From assembly GCF_003752505.1 (NCBI RefSeq), contig NZ_RKHO01000001.1, forward strand, positions 2,542,001-2,606,000: a stretch of 64,000 bases of DNA, given 5' to 3'. Below are positions 45,563-56,023 of the stretch, in pieces. Each line of letters starts with the position of its first letter. The stretch's first letter is position 1. Position numbers and translations under genes: made by a program. The stretch comes from Nocardioides aurantiacus. Lineage in GTDB: Bacteria; Actinomycetota; Actinomycetes; Propionibacteriales; Nocardioidaceae. The notes under the pieces were generated by a model. That model was not told the DNA's origin, did not search any database, and was given only the letters and a program-made list of their open reading frames with translations.

Positions 45563-46215
45563 GAGGGGACTCCCGTGGCGTAGAGGTCGTGCTTGGCGAT
45601 GTACTGCACCACGCCGTCCGGCACGAGGTACCAGACCGGTTCGCCCTTGGCGCGACGTTCGCGGCACTCGGTGGAGGAGATCGCCAGGGCGGGGATCTCC
45701 AGGATGGTGACCCGGTCGGCGGGGATGCCGTCCAGGGTGCCGGCGGTCATGTCGTAGCCGGGTCGCGTGCACCCGACGAACTGGGCGAGGTCGAAGAGCT
45801 CGTCGGCCTCGCGCCAGGTGAAGATCTCCGCCAGCGCGTCGGCGCCGGTGATGAAGTAGAGGTCGGTGTCGGGCAGCCGCGCGGTCAGGTCGCGCAGCGT
45901 GTCGATGGTGTACGTCGGCCCCTCCCGGTCGATGTCGACCCGGGAGACGGTGAACCGCGGGTTGGACGCCGTGGCCACCACCGTCATCAGGTAGCGGTGC
46001 TCGGCCGGGCTGACGTCACGGTCGGACTTCTGCCAGGGCTGGCCGGTCGGCACGAACACGACCTCGTCGAGGTCGAACCACGACTGGACCTCGCTGGCGG
46101 CCACGAGGTGGCCGTGGTGGATCGGGTCGAAGGTGCCGCCCATCACCCCGACGCGTCGTCGACGCGGCGTCGACGCCCCGGGTCCGACGGGGGACTCCAC
46201 GGGGTCGGCGAGCAC
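45559..46215 (-). CDS. nadD: Nicotinate-nucleotide adenylyltransferase
   Basis: A 218-residue enzyme making nicotinic acid adenine dinucleotide from NaMN and ATP. The nucleotidyltransferase motif is [11 protein letters not shown] (about residues 26–36) and the second is ISSTECRER. The N-terminal ~20 residues are not conserved, so the start may be GTG at 46215 or one further in; the first is listed. The stop overlaps rsfS. A 50-residue membrane gene precedes it by about 20 nt. Confidence 0.94.
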   Translation of the reverse strand: MLADPVESPVGPGASTPRRRRVGVMGGTFDPIHHGHLVAASEVQSWFDLDEVVFVPTGQPWQKSDRDVSPAEHRYLMTVVATASNPRFTVSRVDIDREGPTYTIDTLRDLTARLPDTDLYFITGADALAEIFTWREADELFDLAQFVGCTRPGYDMTAGTLDGIPADRVTILEIPALAISSTECRERRAKGEPVWYLVPDGVVQYIAKHDLYATGVPS

Positions 46216-46235
46216 CTCCGGGACCTGCGCTGCGC

Positions 46236-46388
46236 TCAGGAGTGATCGCGTCCCTTGCCGAAGGCCGCCAGCGCGAGCACCAGGGCCAGGAGCAGGACCA
46301 GCGTGCCCCCACCGATGAGGTAGGGGCCGAAACCGGGGCCCTCGCCCTCGGCCGCGTTGAGCGGCAGCATCATCAGCACGTCGATCAT
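46236..46388 (-). CDS. Small membrane protein upstream of nadD
   Basis: A 50-residue peptide with one long TM helix (about residues 22–44, [21 protein letters not shown]) and a basic KGRD end. ATG 46386–46388 has TAGGCT 7 nt upstream, a leaderless arrangement. No family name; similar short membrane ORFs are common before nadD in actinobacteria. Confidence 0.65.
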   Translation of the reverse strand: MIDVLMMLPLNAAEGEGPGFGPYLIGGGTLVLLLALVLALAAFGKGRDHS

Positions 46389-46395
46389 GGGCCTC

Positions 46396-46401
46396 AGCCT
46401 A
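46396..46401 (-). promoter_or_regulatory. -10 box TAGGCT for the small membrane gene/nadD
   Basis: TAGGCT ends 7 nt before the ATG of the small membrane gene. The nadD-rsfS-phosphatase run may start here too, as no other promoter is obvious. Confidence 0.45.
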
Positions 46402-46414
46402 GCCGCAGGCCAGG

Positions 46415-46873
46415 TCAGTGGAAGAGCAGGCCCACGCCCAGCAGCCAGGCCCAGAAGAACAGGGTGCGGCCGACCAGCCCGGTGACGAAGAAGACCACGA
46501 CGTTCATCCGCAGCGTGCCCGCGAGGACCGCCATCACGAAGAACGGCGGGAAGCCGGCGGCTGCGGAGACGAAGTTGAGGGCGCCGCTGACCACGGGGCG
46601 TCCCTCGACGGTGCGCTGCCAGCGCGCCAGCTGGGCCTGTCGCTTGGGGCTCTGCATCCGCTTGCGCATGAACGGCACCCCGATGGCGCTGCGGGAGCCG
46701 TAGTACCACGCGAGCTTGCCGATGTTCTGGCCCAGCGAGGCCACTGCTGCCAGCAGCAGCGCGTTGCGGTCGTCGTTGGTGGCGTAGGCGACGGAGATGT
46801 ACGCCTCCATGTTGAACACGGGGATGCTGGAGGAGATGATCCCGAACCCGAAGGTCAGCAGCAGCAGCTTCAC
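46415..46873 (-). CDS. VTT/DedA-like membrane protein
   Basis: A 152-residue integral membrane protein with four hydrophobic helices. The [17 protein letters not shown] segment followed by [14 protein letters not shown] fits YqaA/DedA-like (VTT domain) proteins, which may act as lipid flippases. A cytoplasmic basic loop ([16 protein letters not shown]) separates the halves. GTG 46871–46873 overlaps the proA stop (GTGA), so it is co-translated with proA. Confidence 0.75.
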   Translation of the reverse strand: MKLLLLTFGFGIISSSIPVFNMEAYISVAYATNDDRNALLLAAVASLGQNIGKLAWYYGSRSAIGVPFMRKRMQSPKRQAQLARWQRTVEGRPVVSGALNFVSAAAGFPPFFVMAVLAGTLRMNVVVFFVTGLVGRTLFFWAWLLGVGLLFH

Positions 46874-48117
46874 CGGGTGTGGCCGTCCCCCGTCACGACG
46901 TACTTCGTGGAGGTCATCTCCGGCAGGCCCATCGGGCCCCGGGCGTGCAGCTTCTGGGTCGAGATGCCGATCTCGGCGCCGAAGCCGAACTCGCCGCCGT
47001 CGGTGAAGCGGGTGGAGGCGTTGACCAGCACCGCGGCGGAGTCGACCGCGGCGGTGAACCGCTGGGCGGCGGCCGCGGAGTCGGTGACGATCGTGTCGGA
47101 GTGGCCCGAGGAGTGCCGGCGGATGTGCTCCAGGGCCCCGTCGAGGTCGGGTACGACGGCCGCGGAGATCTCCAGGGCGAGGTACTCCGTGCCCCAGTCG
47201 GCCTCGGTCGCCGGCACCACCCCGTCGACGGCGGCGAAGGTCGCGTCGCCGTGCACCAGCACCCCGGCCTCGTGGAGCCGGGCGGTGATGCGCGGCACGA
47301 ACTCGGCGGCCACGGCCTCGGCGACCAGCAGCGACTCGGCGGCGTTGCACACCGAGGTGCGGTGGGTCTTGGCGTTGAGCACGATCCGCTCGGCCATGTC
47401 GAGGTCGGCGGCCGCGTCGACGTAGACGTGGCAGTTGCCGACCCCGGTCTCGATGACGGGCACCGTGGACTCCTCCACGACCGAGGAGATCAGCCCGGCG
47501 CCGCCCCGCGGGATCAGCACGTCGACCAGGCCCCGCGCCCGCATCAGCTCCTTGACGGCGTCGTGGCCCTCCCCCGGCACCAGCTGCACCACGTCGCCGG
47601 GCAGGCCGGCAGCGGCTGCGGCACGCTGCAGCGAGGCCACGATCGCGGTGTTGGAGCTCAGCGCGCTGGAGGACCCGCGCAGCAGCACGGCGTTGCCGCT
47701 CTTGAGGCAGATCCCGGCGGCGTCGGCGGTGACGTTGGGCCGCGCCTCGTAGATGATGCCGACCACGCCGAAGGGCACCCGCACCTGCCGCAGCTGCAGG
47801 CCGTTGGCCAGGGTCGAGCCCCGCACCACCTCCCCCACCGGGTCGGGCAGGCCGGCGACGTCGCGCAGGCCCTGCGCCATCGCCGCCAGGCGGGGGCCGT
47901 CGAGGCGAAGCCGGTCGACGACGTTCTCCGCCGTCCCCGCGGCGCGGGCGCGCTCGACGTCCTCGGCGTTGGCGGCCAGGATCGCGGCCTCGTCGTCGAG
48001 CAGCGTGGCCGCCATGGCCTCGAGGGCCGCGTCCTTGGCCGCCCGGGTGGCCAGGGCCAGGGTGGTCGCGGCCGCACGGGCGCGTCCGGCCACCTCGGTG
48101 AAGACGGTGGTGGGCAT
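46870..48117 (-). CDS. proA: Glutamate-5-semialdehyde dehydrogenase
   Basis: A 415-residue enzyme catalysing the second step of proline synthesis, NADPH reduction of gamma-glutamyl phosphate. The catalytic Cys is in [12 protein letters not shown]; the phosphate/NADP region is [27 protein letters not shown]. It starts at ATG, 6 nt after TACCCT. The partner kinase proB lies one gene upstream, and a short uncharacterised gene stands between them. Confidence 0.97.
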   Translation of the reverse strand: MPTTVFTEVAGRARAAATTLALATRAAKDAALEAMAATLLDDEAAILAANAEDVERARAAGTAENVVDRLRLDGPRLAAMAQGLRDVAGLPDPVGEVVRGSTLANGLQLRQVRVPFGVVGIIYEARPNVTADAAGICLKSGNAVLLRGSSSALSSNTAIVASLQRAAAAAGLPGDVVQLVPGEGHDAVKELMRARGLVDVLIPRGGAGLISSVVEESTVPVIETGVGNCHVYVDAAADLDMAERIVLNAKTHRTSVCNAAESLLVAEAVAAEFVPRITARLHEAGVLVHGDATFAAVDGVVPATEADWGTEYLALEISAAVVPDLDGALEHIRRHSSGHSDTIVTDSAAAAQRFTAAVDSAAVLVNASTRFTDGGEFGFGAEIGISTQKLHARGPMGLPEMTSTKYVVTGDGHTR

Positions 48118-48123
48118 GCGCCC

Positions 48124-48129
48124 AGGGTA
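48124..48129 (-). promoter_or_regulatory. -10 box TACCCT for proA
   Basis: TACCCT ends 6 nt before the proA ATG, a leaderless promoter that separates proA from the upstream genes. Confidence 0.5.
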
Positions 48130-48137
48130 GAGGGACC

Positions 48138-48491
48138 TCAGGCCCGCCGGCCGGGACGGGTGCGCCGGTCGTGGATGTGCTTCTCCACGATCTCCAGGCC
48201 CACGACCTCCCAGTCGGGGAGCCGGGCGCTCTCGCGATGCTCGTTCCAGAGCCGCATCGCGAGCGAGGCCACGTCGAGCATCGACTCGCCCTCGTCCCAG
48301 AAGCGCACCTCGGCCGTGTCGCCGGTGGCGGCCACGGAGTCGAGGAACGGGCGCTCCTCGGTGAGGCGTTGCACGGCGGCCCGCGCCAGCAACGGCTCGA
48401 CGGCGGCACCCCCCAGCGTCAGCGTCACGTGCCAGTGACGCACAGCAGTCTCCACGTCAGTCCCCCTCGCGACGTCCCCTGCTTCGGTCAT
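48138..48491 (-). CDS. Conserved hypothetical protein between proB and proA
   Basis: A 117-residue soluble protein of unknown function. It contains an aromatic strand [22 protein letters not shown], a middle acidic part, and a motif [24 protein letters not shown] that I have seen in actinobacterial hypotheticals. The start could be ATG 48491 or a later GTG (VETAVRHW). The 100-nt gap up to proB (48492–48591) shows no gene and a possible weak promoter only. Confidence 0.6.
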   Translation of the reverse strand: MTEAGDVARGTDVETAVRHWHVTLTLGGAAVEPLLARAAVQRLTEERPFLDSVAATGDTAEVRFWDEGESMLDVASLAMRLWNEHRESARLPDWEVVGLEIVEKHIHDRRTRPGRRA

Positions 48492-48591
48492 GTGCTGCCG
48501 GCGGAGCCATCCCCACGCCTCGACCGGCGGGGTCCATTCTGTCCGGATCCTGGGACCGGCGGAGCAGAACCGACAGATCGGACCGGTCGAG

Positions 48592-49704
48592 TCAGAGCAC
48601 CACGAGGTCGTCGCGGTGGACCACCTCGCGCTCGTACGCCGCCCCCAGCTCGCGGGCCAGGTCGTGGGTGGACCGACCGAGCAGCCCGGGGAGCTCGACG
48701 GCGTCGTAGTTGACGAGACCGCGGGCGATCGGGCGACCCTCGGGACCCACGAGCTCGACCGGGTCGCCGGCCACGAAGCTCCCGCCCACGTCGGTCACGC
48801 CCGCCGGCAGCAGCGAGGCCCGCCGCTCGGTCACGGCCCGGACGGCTCCCGCGTCGAGCACCAGGCGACCGCGCGGCTCGGTCGCGTGGGCCAGCCACAG
48901 CAGCCGGGTCGGACGGCGGCGTCCGGTGGCGTGGAACAGGGTGCCGGTGACCGCCCCGGTCAGCGCCTCCCCCGCGTGCGCGGTGTCGGTGAGGACGACC
49001 GGGATGCCGGCCCCGGTGGCGATCCGGGCGGCGTCCAGCTTGGTCTCCATGCCGCCGGTGCCGACACCGGCACTGCCCGCGCCGCGGACCTCGACGCCCG
49101 TGACGTCGTCCCAGGAGTGCACGTCGGCGAGCAGGGTGCTCCCCGGGCGGCCGGGCGGAGCGTCGTACAGGCCGTCGACGTCGGAGAGCAGCACCAGCAG
49201 GTCGGCGTGGACGAGGTGGGCCACGAGCGCGGCGAGCCGGTCGTTGTCACCGAAGCGGATCTCGGAGGTCGCCACGGTGTCGTTCTCGTTGACGATCGGC
49301 ACCGCTCCCAGCTCGAGCAGCTTGTCGAAGGTGCGCTGGGCGTTGCGGTAGTGGTTGCGGCGGGTCACGTCGTCGACGGTGAGCAGCACCTGACCGGTCA
49401 CCTGGCCGTGCCGGGCGAACTCCTCGGTGTAGCGGTGCACGAGGATGCCCTGGCCCACCGACGCGGCCGCCTGCTGGCGGGCCAGGTCACGCGGGCGACG
49501 CCGGAACGCCAGCGGTGCGAGCCCGGCGGCGATCGCTCCGGAGGACACCAGCACCAGCTCGGCACCGCGGGCGCGCACGCCGGCCAGGTGGTCGACGAGG
49601 TCGCGGACCCGTGCGGGGTCCAGGCCACCGCTGGCCGTGGTCAGCGAGGACGAGCCCACCTTGACCACGACGCGCCGGGCGCCGGAGACCGCGGGACGGC
49701 TCAC
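48592..49704 (-). CDS. proB: Glutamate 5-kinase
   Basis: A 370-residue enzyme for the first step of proline synthesis, with an N-terminal amino-acid kinase domain ([57 protein letters not shown]) and a C-terminal PUA domain (about residues 285–360). GTG 49702–49704 overlaps the obgE stop (GTGA). Confidence 0.97.
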   Translation of the reverse strand: MSRPAVSGARRVVVKVGSSSLTTASGGLDPARVRDLVDHLAGVRARGAELVLVSSGAIAAGLAPLAFRRRPRDLARQQAAASVGQGILVHRYTEEFARHGQVTGQVLLTVDDVTRRNHYRNAQRTFDKLLELGAVPIVNENDTVATSEIRFGDNDRLAALVAHLVHADLLVLLSDVDGLYDAPPGRPGSTLLADVHSWDDVTGVEVRGAGSAGVGTGGMETKLDAARIATGAGIPVVLTDTAHAGEALTGAVTGTLFHATGRRRPTRLLWLAHATEPRGRLVLDAGAVRAVTERRASLLPAGVTDVGGSFVAGDPVELVGPEGRPIARGLVNYDAVELPGLLGRSTHDLARELGAAYEREVVHRDDLVVL

Positions 49705-51233
49705 TGCCAGTCGTCCCGGTCGTCCCCGTCCTGGCCGTCGTGCTCGTCGTCGAAGTCCAGGTGCGCCAGGCCGTGCTCCTGGTCGTAGCGCCGCGCGACG
49801 TCGGCGCGCTCCTCGCCCTCGGCGCGGCCCTCCATGAGGGCGTCGATGGCACGGCGGCGCTGTCGGGCCACGCGCGACTCGCTGAAGCGCTGGTCCTCGC
49901 CGCGGCGACCGAGCATCTGCGCGCCGGCGTCGATGCCGGGCCGGAAGTCGAAGACGACCGCGTTGTCGGGCTGGCCGATCAGCACCGGGTCACCCTCGTT
50001 GGCGCCGAGCTCGACCAGCCGCTTCTCCACACCGAGCCGCTCGAGCCGGTCGGCGAGGAAGCCGACGGCCTCGTCGTTGCTGAAGTCGGTCTGGCGGATC
50101 CAGCGCTCCGGCTTCTCGCCGCGCACGCGCCAGCCCTCGCCGGTCTCCTTGACGGTGAACTCGACCGCGGCGCTGGTGCTGCGCGGCCGGATCACGATGC
50201 GGGTCGACTCCTCGCGCGGCTCGGCGGCCCGTCGCGCGGCCACGACCTCGGCCATGGCGAAGGACAGCTGGCGCAGCCCCTCGTGGCTCGCGGCGCTGAC
50301 GTCGAAGACCGGCCAGCCACGCTCGGCGACCTCGGCCCGCACGATGTCGGCCATGTCACGTCCGTCGGGCACGTCGATCTTGTTCAGCGCAACGAGGCGG
50401 GGCCGGTCGGCCAGGCCGCCGTAGCGCTCGAGCTCGCGCTCGATGACGTCGAGGTCCTCGGCCGGGTTGCGGCCGGGCTCCAGGGTGGCCAGGTCGACCA
50501 CGTGCACGAGCGCGGCGCAGCGCTCGACGTGGCGCAGGAAGTCGTGGCCCAGGCCCCGGCCCTCGCTCGCGCCCTCGATCAGGCCGGGCACGTCGGCGAC
50601 GGTGAACGTGGTGTCGCCGGCCTTGACGACCCCGAGGTTGGGCACCAGCGTCGTGAACGGGTAGTCCGCGATCTTGGGGCGGGCCCGCGACAGCGCGGCG
50701 ATGAGGCTGGACTTGCCGGCGCTGGGGAACCCCACCAGCCCGATGTCGGCGACCACCTTGAGCTCGAGGTGGATCACCAGCTCCTCGCCGGGCTCGCCCA
50801 GGAGGGCAAAGCCGGGCGCCTTGCGCTTGGCCGAGGCGAGCGCGGCGTTGCCGAGGCCGCCGCGACCACCCTCGGCGATCGTCATCTCGGTGCCGGGACC
50901 CACGAGGTCGGCCAGCACCTCGCCGTCCTCGTCGGTGACGACGGTGCCGTCGGGCACGGGCAGCACCAGGTCCTCGCCGTGGCCGCCGTTGCGGTGGGCG
51001 CCGGCCCCGTGGCCGCCGTGCGGCGCGACCCGCCGCGCCTGGTGGTGGTAGTCGATCAGCGTGGTGACGTCGGGGTCGACGCGCAGGATGATCGAGCCAC
51101 CGGGACCGCCGTTGCCGCCGTCGGGGCCGCCGAGCGGCTTGAACTTCTCACGGTGCACCGAGGCGACGCCGTTGCCGCCGCGTCCGGCCACGACGTGCAG
51201 CCGGACTCGGTCGACGAAGGTCGGGACGGCCAT
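49701..51233 (-). CDS. obgE: GTPase Obg (CgtA)
   Basis: A 510-residue GTPase needed for 50S maturation and growth control. An N-terminal Gly-rich Obg domain (about 1–160; [10 protein letters not shown]) precedes the G domain (about 160–335; [29 protein letters not shown]). A C-terminal OCT domain (about 350–430) and an acidic-basic tail ([14 protein letters not shown]) follow. ATG 51231–51233 has GGAG 4 nt upstream. It follows rpmA as in most bacteria, and a hairpin lies between them. Confidence 0.97.
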   Translation of the reverse strand: MAVPTFVDRVRLHVVAGRGGNGVASVHREKFKPLGGPDGGNGGPGGSIILRVDPDVTTLIDYHHQARRVAPHGGHGAGAHRNGGHGEDLVLPVPDGTVVTDEDGEVLADLVGPGTEMTIAEGGRGGLGNAALASAKRKAPGFALLGEPGEELVIHLELKVVADIGLVGFPSAGKSSLIAALSRARPKIADYPFTTLVPNLGVVKAGDTTFTVADVPGLIEGASEGRGLGHDFLRHVERCAALVHVVDLATLEPGRNPAEDLDVIERELERYGGLADRPRLVALNKIDVPDGRDMADIVRAEVAERGWPVFDVSAASHEGLRQLSFAMAEVVAARRAAEPREESTRIVIRPRSTSAAVEFTVKETGEGWRVRGEKPERWIRQTDFSNDEAVGFLADRLERLGVEKRLVELGANEGDPVLIGQPDNAVVFDFRPGIDAGAQMLGRRGEDQRFSESRVARQRRRAIDALMEGRAEGEERADVARRYDQEHGLAHLDFDDEHDGQDGDDRDDWQ

Positions 51234-51297
51234 GGTGCTCCTACTCGGTGCTGCTGGGGGTCCCGCCACGGCCGGCGGCCGGGGTCGGGCAAGCGCG

Positions 51298-51330
51298 AAG
51301 GGCGCTCCTGATGGTCTCAGGAACGCCCTT
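51298..51330 (-). terminator. Terminator between rpmA and obgE
   Basis: A long inverted repeat: AAGGGCG-TCCTGA and TCAGGA-CGCCCTT with a 5-nt loop and one mismatch. It lies 27 nt after rpmA on the minus strand and should separate the ribosomal operon from obgE-proB, at least partly. Confidence 0.75.
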
Positions 51331-51357
51331 GCAGGTGGATCGGAGATCGGGTGCGGG

Positions 51358-51615
51358 TCACTCCGCCGAGACGACGACGTTGACCACGCGGCGACCACGC
51401 TTGGTGCCGAACTCCACGTTGCCGCCCACCAGGGCGAACAGCGTGTCGTCCCCGCCGCGGCCGACGCCGGCACCGGGGTGGAAGTGGGTGCCACGCTGAC
51501 GCACGATGATCTCGCCGGCGTTGACCAGCTGGCCGCCGAAGCGCTTGACGCCGAGACGCTGCGCGTTGGAGTCGCGGCCGTTCTTGGTGGACGCCGCGCC
51601 CTTCTTGTGTGCCAT
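51358..51615 (-). CDS. rpmA: 50S ribosomal protein L27
   Basis: An 85-residue protein of the peptidyl-transferase region. The conserved N-terminus [23 protein letters not shown] has no cleavable leader (unlike Firmicutes). The middle part [24 protein letters not shown] is diagnostic. It starts at ATG, 50 nt after rplU. Confidence 0.98.
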   Translation of the reverse strand: MAHKKGAASTKNGRDSNAQRLGVKRFGGQLVNAGEIIVRQRGTHFHPGAGVGRGGDDTLFALVGGNVEFGTKRGRRVVNVVVSAE

Positions 51616-51668
51616 GAGGTGAAGTCCTTTGCGTGCGGGAGGAGCGGGAAGGGGTGACCAGGAGCTGG

Positions 51669-51971
51669 TCAGACGGTGATGTCGGTGACCTTCACCTGGA
51701 TGTACTTCTGGCGGTGACCCTGACGCTTCTTGTAGCCGGTCTTGTTCTTGTACTTCTGGATGACGATCTTGGGCCCCTTGGTGGCACCGAGGACCTCGAC
51801 GGTCACCCCGGCCTTGTCGAGGCCGGTCGAGGTGACGTTCTCGCCGTCCACGACCATCACCACGGGGAGGGTCAGCGACTCGCCGACACCGGTGGCGGTG
51901 CGGTCGATCTCGATGACGTCGCCGACGGCAACCTTCTGCTGCTTGCTGCCTGCGCGCACGACTGCGTACAC
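51669..51971 (-). CDS. rplU: 50S ribosomal protein L21
   Basis: A 100-residue protein. The family start [17 protein letters not shown] and end [24 protein letters not shown] are intact. The start is GTG. It begins the rplU-rpmA operon after a long leader from the 52103 promoter. Confidence 0.97.
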   Translation of the reverse strand: MYAVVRAGSKQQKVAVGDVIEIDRTATGVGESLTLPVVMVVDGENVTSTGLDKAGVTVEVLGATKGPKIVIQKYKNKTGYKKRQGHRQKYIQVKVTDITV

Positions 51972-52102
51972 GACGACTCACTCTCCTCGGGTCTGCTGCT
52001 GATGGTCAGTCTGGGTGGCCCGCTCGACGTCCTCGGCCCCGGGTCCGTGGACCAGGCGCGAGGCGGCTCGGGCGACGGTGCGGCGAAGCGCACCAAGGGA
52101 GT

Positions 52103-52132
52103 ACGTTACCGGCCCTCCGGCGGCAGGGTCAA
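52103..52132 (-). promoter_or_regulatory. Sigma-70 type promoter of rplU-rpmA
   Basis: On the minus strand TTGACC (52127–52132) and TAACGT (52103–52108) are 18 nt apart, the best housekeeping promoter in the window. It gives a leader of about 125 nt before rplU, long enough for L21 autoregulation, though I see no clear leader fold. Confidence 0.65.
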
Positions 52133-52158
52133 AACGGCCCCGCCCGCCGGCTCGTGGG

Positions 52159-55100
52159 TCAGCGCTTGCGGGCTCCTTTGCGCTTCACCGGCACGTGGAG
52201 GAGCGAGCCCTCCCCGTCGCCCTGGTCCTCCGTGTCACCCGTGTCGTCCGGCCCCTGGGGCGCCTCGGCCTCCTCGACCGTGGGCGCCAGCGCCTCCCCG
52301 CTGCGCGGGTCGCCGGTGGTCACCTCCGGGCTGCTCGGCTCCGGCTGTCCGGCGGCGGGGCCCTCGGTGGGCTCGGCCACGACCACGGGCGGTCCGGCGG
52401 CACGACGGGCGCTGCGGCGTCGGGTGCTGGTGACGATCCGCGCTGCGGTGTCGACGGGAGCCTCGGCCGGGGTCTCGGCCGGGGTCTCGCTCGGGGTCTC
52501 GCTCGGGAACTCGGACGCGGTCTCGGCCGGGGTCTCGCCCGGGGTCTCGCCCGGGGTCTCGCCCGGGGTCTCGGTCGGGGTTGCGTCGGACGCCTCGACC
52601 TGCTCGACCGGTGCCACCGGCTCGGCTGCTCCGGTCTCCTCGACCGGGCCTCCGGAGCTGGGCACCTGCTGCGGCTCGGGCGCGGTGCCGGCGGGCCGGC
52701 CGATCACGGTCTGCTCGACCGGTGCGTCCGTGGGGGCGTCCGTGGGGGCGTCCGCCGGCTCGGCGTCCGCGGGCTCCGGAGGCCGGCTGTGGGCCAGGTC
52801 GCGGGGTGACGGCGGGCCGCTGGGCGCGCTCCCCTGCCCCTGACCACCGTTTCCGTTGCCGCCGTTGCCGTTGCCGCCGTTGTTGCCGTTCCCGTTGCCG
52901 TCGGAGTCGTCGCCACGACCGCCGCGGTTGCGGCCCCCGCGACCGCGACGCCCGCCGGAGCGGCCGTCGTCGTCGTTGGCCGCGCGGTGCTCGACCGGGT
53001 GGTCCTCCACCACGATGCCGCGTCCCTTGCAGGCCTCGCAGTCGTGGCTGAAGGCCTCGACCAGCCCGGTGCCGATGCGCTTGCGCGTCATCTGCACCAG
53101 CCCCAGCGAGGTCACCTCGGCGACCTGGTGGCGGGTGCGGTCGCGGCCCAGGCACTCGACCAGGCGCCGGAGCACCAGGTCGCGGTTGGACTCCAGGACC
53201 ATGTCGATGAAGTCGACGACGATGATGCCGCCGATGTCACGCAGCCGGAGCTGGCGCACCATCTCCTCGGCCGCCTCCAGGTTGTTCTTGGTGACCGTCT
53301 CCTCCAGGTTGCCCCCGGAGCCGGTGAACTTCCCGGTGTTGACGTCGACCACCGTCATCGCCTCGGTGCGGTCGATGATGAGCGACCCACCCGAGGGCAG
53401 CCAGACCTTGCGGTCCAGGCCCTTGGCGATCTGCTCGTCGATCCGGTAGGCCGCGAAGACGTCGGCGCCGCCGTTCTGGCCCTGCTCGGCCGGGCCGTAG
53501 TGCTCGAGGCGCTCACGCAGCTCGGGAGCCACGTGGGAGACGTAGCCGTCGACCAGGTCCCACGCGTCGTCGCCCTGGACCACCAGGCGACCGAAGTCCT
53601 CGGTGAACAGGTCGCGGACGACCTTGAGGGTGAGATCGGGCTCGCCGTACAGCAGCTGCGGGGCCTTGCCGCCCTTGATCTTCTCCTCGATGTCGGACCA
53701 GCGCGCGGTGAGGCGCTCGACGTCGAGGGTGAGCTCCTCCTCCGAGGCGCCTTCGGCGGCGGTGCGGACGATGACGCCCGCACCGTCGGGGACGATCTGC
53801 TTGAGCAGCGTCTTGAGGCGGTGCCGCTCGGTGTCGGGGAGCTTGCGCGAGATGCCGGAGGTGGTGCCCTCGGGCACGTAGACGAGGAACCGGCCCGGGA
53901 GGCTGATCTGCCCGGTCAGCCGGGCGCCCTTGTGGCCGACGGGGTCCTTGGTCACCTGCACCAGGATCGACTGGCCCGAGGAGAGGACCGACTCGATCTT
54001 GCGCGGCTGCCCCTCCTGGTGGCCCAGGGCCTGCCAGTTGACCTCGCCGGCGTAGATGACCGCGTTGCGGCCCTTGCCGATGTCGACGAACGCCGCCTCC
54101 ATCGAGGGCAGCACGTTCTGCACCCGTCCGACGTAGACGTTGCCGATCATCGAGGTCTGCGACTCACGGGCCACGTAGTGCTCCACGAGGACCTTGTCCT
54201 CGAGCACCGCGATCTGCGTGAGGTCCTGTCGCTGCCGGATCACCATGACCCGGTCGACGGCCTCGCGGCGGGCCAGGAACTCGGCCTCGCTGACGATCGG
54301 GGCGCGACGACGGCCGGCCTCACGACCCTCGCGACGCCGCTGCTTCTTGGCCTCGAGGCGGGTCGAGCCCTGCACGCTCGTGATCTCGTCCTCGGCGTTG
54401 CGCGGCCGGCGTGAGCGGCCGCCCCCGCCCTGGCCGCCGCCGCCCGATCCCGATCCCGAGCCACCGTTGTCCTGGGAGTCGCCCCCGTCGGAGTCGCCGG
54501 AGCGACGACGACGGCGCCGACGACGCGAGCCGCCGCTGCCACCCTCGCCGGAGTCATGGGCGTCGTTGGCGTCCTCGGAGTCCGGGGTGTCGCCCGACTC
54601 GCTCGCACCCGCGTCCTGGTCGGACGCGCCGTCGGGGTCGGCCGAGGCGCTGCCGCGGGAGCGCCCGCGACCCCGACCGCCCGATCCGGACCGGCCGGAG
54701 CCGTCCGCGGCGTCGGTGCTGGCGGGGCCGTCGGAGGTGTCGGAGCCGCCCGGGCCTTCAGAGCCGTCGGATCCGTCGGAGCCGTCACCGTCAGCGGCGT
54801 CCGAGGGCCGGCGGCGACGTCGGCCACCACGGCGACGGCGACGGCGGGGCGCGGTGTCGTCGCCCTCGTCGGTGTCGTCGCCCTCGTCGGCGTCGTCGGT
54901 CGCAACGTCGGCGTCGCCGGTGGTGGTGTCGCCGGTCGTGGTGTCGGGTGCCTCCGTCCCGGCGTCCGGGGCGTCCTCGGCGGCCGGGTCGGTGACGGTA
55001 TCGTCGGCGTCGTCCTCGGCGGGGACGGCCTCGGCGTCGACCTTCTTCTTCGACCCGCTCTTCTTCTTGCCGCCCGACTTCTTCTTGGGCTTCTCGGGGG

Positions 55101-55830
55101 CGTCCGCGTCGCTGCTGCTGGTGGCGTCCGAGGCATCCGCGGGGGCAGCCGCGGGTGCATCGACGGCGACGGCCGCCTCGACCGGGGCCTCGGCGGCCTC
55201 GGCGGGCTCCGCAGTCTGGGCGGGCTCGGCGGGCTCCGCGGCGGGCGCGGGGGCGGCCTTGCGGGCGGCCCGCTTGCGCGGCGCGGCCTTCGTGGCCGGT
55301 GCCTGGAACAGCACGGCCGGAGCGGCGGGGGCCGTCTGCTCGTCGGTCTGCTCGTCGGGCTGCGGGGCGGCCGACTGGTCGACCGGCTGGTCCGCGGCGG
55401 GGGCGTCGACCGCCACCTCGGTGGGCGCGGCGGCCTCGGCGGGCGCCGGGGCGCCGGCAGGGCGGCGGGCGGCGGTCCGCTTGCGGGCGGCCGCCTTCTT
55501 GCGCGGCGCGGGGGCGTTCTCCGTCGTGTCACCGGTGCCGGCGTCCGGCTCGGCCGGCGCCGTCAGCGGGTCGGTCGGCTCGGGGGCGGCGGTCCGCTTG
55601 GCCGGAGCCTTGCGGGTGGTCTTGCGTGCGGTCTTGCGGGCCGGGGCCGCAGGCGCGTCCGCAGCCGCGTCGGGCGTCACCGGCGCGTTGGGGTCGGGCG
55701 TGGGGCCGGTCTCCGCCGGCGGCGTCGTGCCACCGACGCCGGGGGCGCCACCCGGGGAGTCCCCGGTGGTGTCGGGGCCGGGGGCCGACGGGTCGGGCGT
55801 GGGGGTGGTGGTCTGGTCGTCGTCGGGCAC
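52159..55830 (-). CDS. rne: Ribonuclease E/G
   Basis: A 1223-residue endoribonuclease with long low-complexity arms. The N-terminal arm (about 1–520) is rich in Ala/Pro/Asp and Arg-tract motifs ([13 protein letters not shown]). The catalytic core (about 528–935) has an S1 domain (GNVYVGRVQNVLPSMEAAFVDIG), the catalytic Asp region DVNTGKFTG and VVDFIDM, and the zinc link CEACKGRG near residue 932. The C-terminal arm (about 950–1223) holds Asn/Gly and Thr-Pro-Gly-Glu repeats. GTG 55828–55830 has GAGGAG 8 nt upstream and is preferred to upstream in-frame codons. Confidence 0.95.
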   Translation of the reverse strand: MPDDDQTTTPTPDPSAPGPDTTGDSPGGAPGVGGTTPPAETGPTPDPNAPVTPDAAADAPAAPARKTARKTTRKAPAKRTAAPEPTDPLTAPAEPDAGTGDTTENAPAPRKKAAARKRTAARRPAGAPAPAEAAAPTEVAVDAPAADQPVDQSAAPQPDEQTDEQTAPAAPAVLFQAPATKAAPRKRAARKAAPAPAAEPAEPAQTAEPAEAAEAPVEAAVAVDAPAAAPADASDATSSSDADAPEKPKKKSGGKKKSGSKKKVDAEAVPAEDDADDTVTDPAAEDAPDAGTEAPDTTTGDTTTGDADVATDDADEGDDTDEGDDTAPRRRRRRGGRRRRRPSDAADGDGSDGSDGSEGPGGSDTSDGPASTDAADGSGRSGSGGRGRGRSRGSASADPDGASDQDAGASESGDTPDSEDANDAHDSGEGGSGGSRRRRRRRRSGDSDGGDSQDNGGSGSGSGGGGQGGGGRSRRPRNAEDEITSVQGSTRLEAKKQRRREGREAGRRRAPIVSEAEFLARREAVDRVMVIRQRQDLTQIAVLEDKVLVEHYVARESQTSMIGNVYVGRVQNVLPSMEAAFVDIGKGRNAVIYAGEVNWQALGHQEGQPRKIESVLSSGQSILVQVTKDPVGHKGARLTGQISLPGRFLVYVPEGTTSGISRKLPDTERHRLKTLLKQIVPDGAGVIVRTAAEGASEEELTLDVERLTARWSDIEEKIKGGKAPQLLYGEPDLTLKVVRDLFTEDFGRLVVQGDDAWDLVDGYVSHVAPELRERLEHYGPAEQGQNGGADVFAAYRIDEQIAKGLDRKVWLPSGGSLIIDRTEAMTVVDVNTGKFTGSGGNLEETVTKNNLEAAEEMVRQLRLRDIGGIIVVDFIDMVLESNRDLVLRRLVECLGRDRTRHQVAEVTSLGLVQMTRKRIGTGLVEAFSHDCEACKGRGIVVEDHPVEHRAANDDDGRSGGRRGRGGRNRGGRGDDSDGNGNGNNGGNGNGGNGNGGQGQGSAPSGPPSPRDLAHSRPPEPADAEPADAPTDAPTDAPVEQTVIGRPAGTAPEPQQVPSSGGPVEETGAAEPVAPVEQVEASDATPTETPGETPGETPGETPAETASEFPSETPSETPAETPAEAPVDTAARIVTSTRRRSARRAAGPPVVVAEPTEGPAAGQPEPSSPEVTTGDPRSGEALAPTVEEAEAPQGPDDTGDTEDQGDGEGSLLHVPVKRKGARKR
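52457..52580 (-). repeat. 12-nt repeats encoding Glu-Thr-Pro-Gly/Ala/Ser units in rne
   Basis: About ten copies of a 12-nt unit (plus strand GGTCTCGCCCGG and variants), encoding ETPG/ETPA/ETPS in the C-terminal arm of RNase E. It is in frame, so copy number can vary without breaking the gene. Confidence 0.8.
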
Positions 55831-55898
55831 GGGATGAGCTCCTCGTGCACCGCGGGCCGGGGGTACCGGGCCTGCTGGTGCGTGGTCGCGGGGTGCGA

Positions 55899-55918
55899 CG
55901 CGCCGTGGATGCGGCGCG
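55899..55918 (-). repeat. Stem-loop in the rne 5' leader
   Basis: CGCGCCG/CGGCGCG perfect 7-bp stem with a TGGATG loop (plus-strand reading), about 70 nt upstream of the rne GTG. The 193-nt gap 55831–56023 holds this stem and no gene. A structured rne leader may help autoregulation. Confidence 0.4.
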
Positions 55919-56023
55919 CTGCACGCAAAGCCTGTCGGTGGCGACGACTCCTCCGCCTGTGCGCGTCGACGGGCGCTGTCCACACCGACCGCGGTCGCCG
56001 GGCCTATCGGGAAGCTGTCACCT

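Noticed and set aside
52457-52580. CRISPR or VNTR of mobile origin in rne
   Set aside because: Perfectly in-frame 12-nt units inside a low-complexity protein arm explain it.
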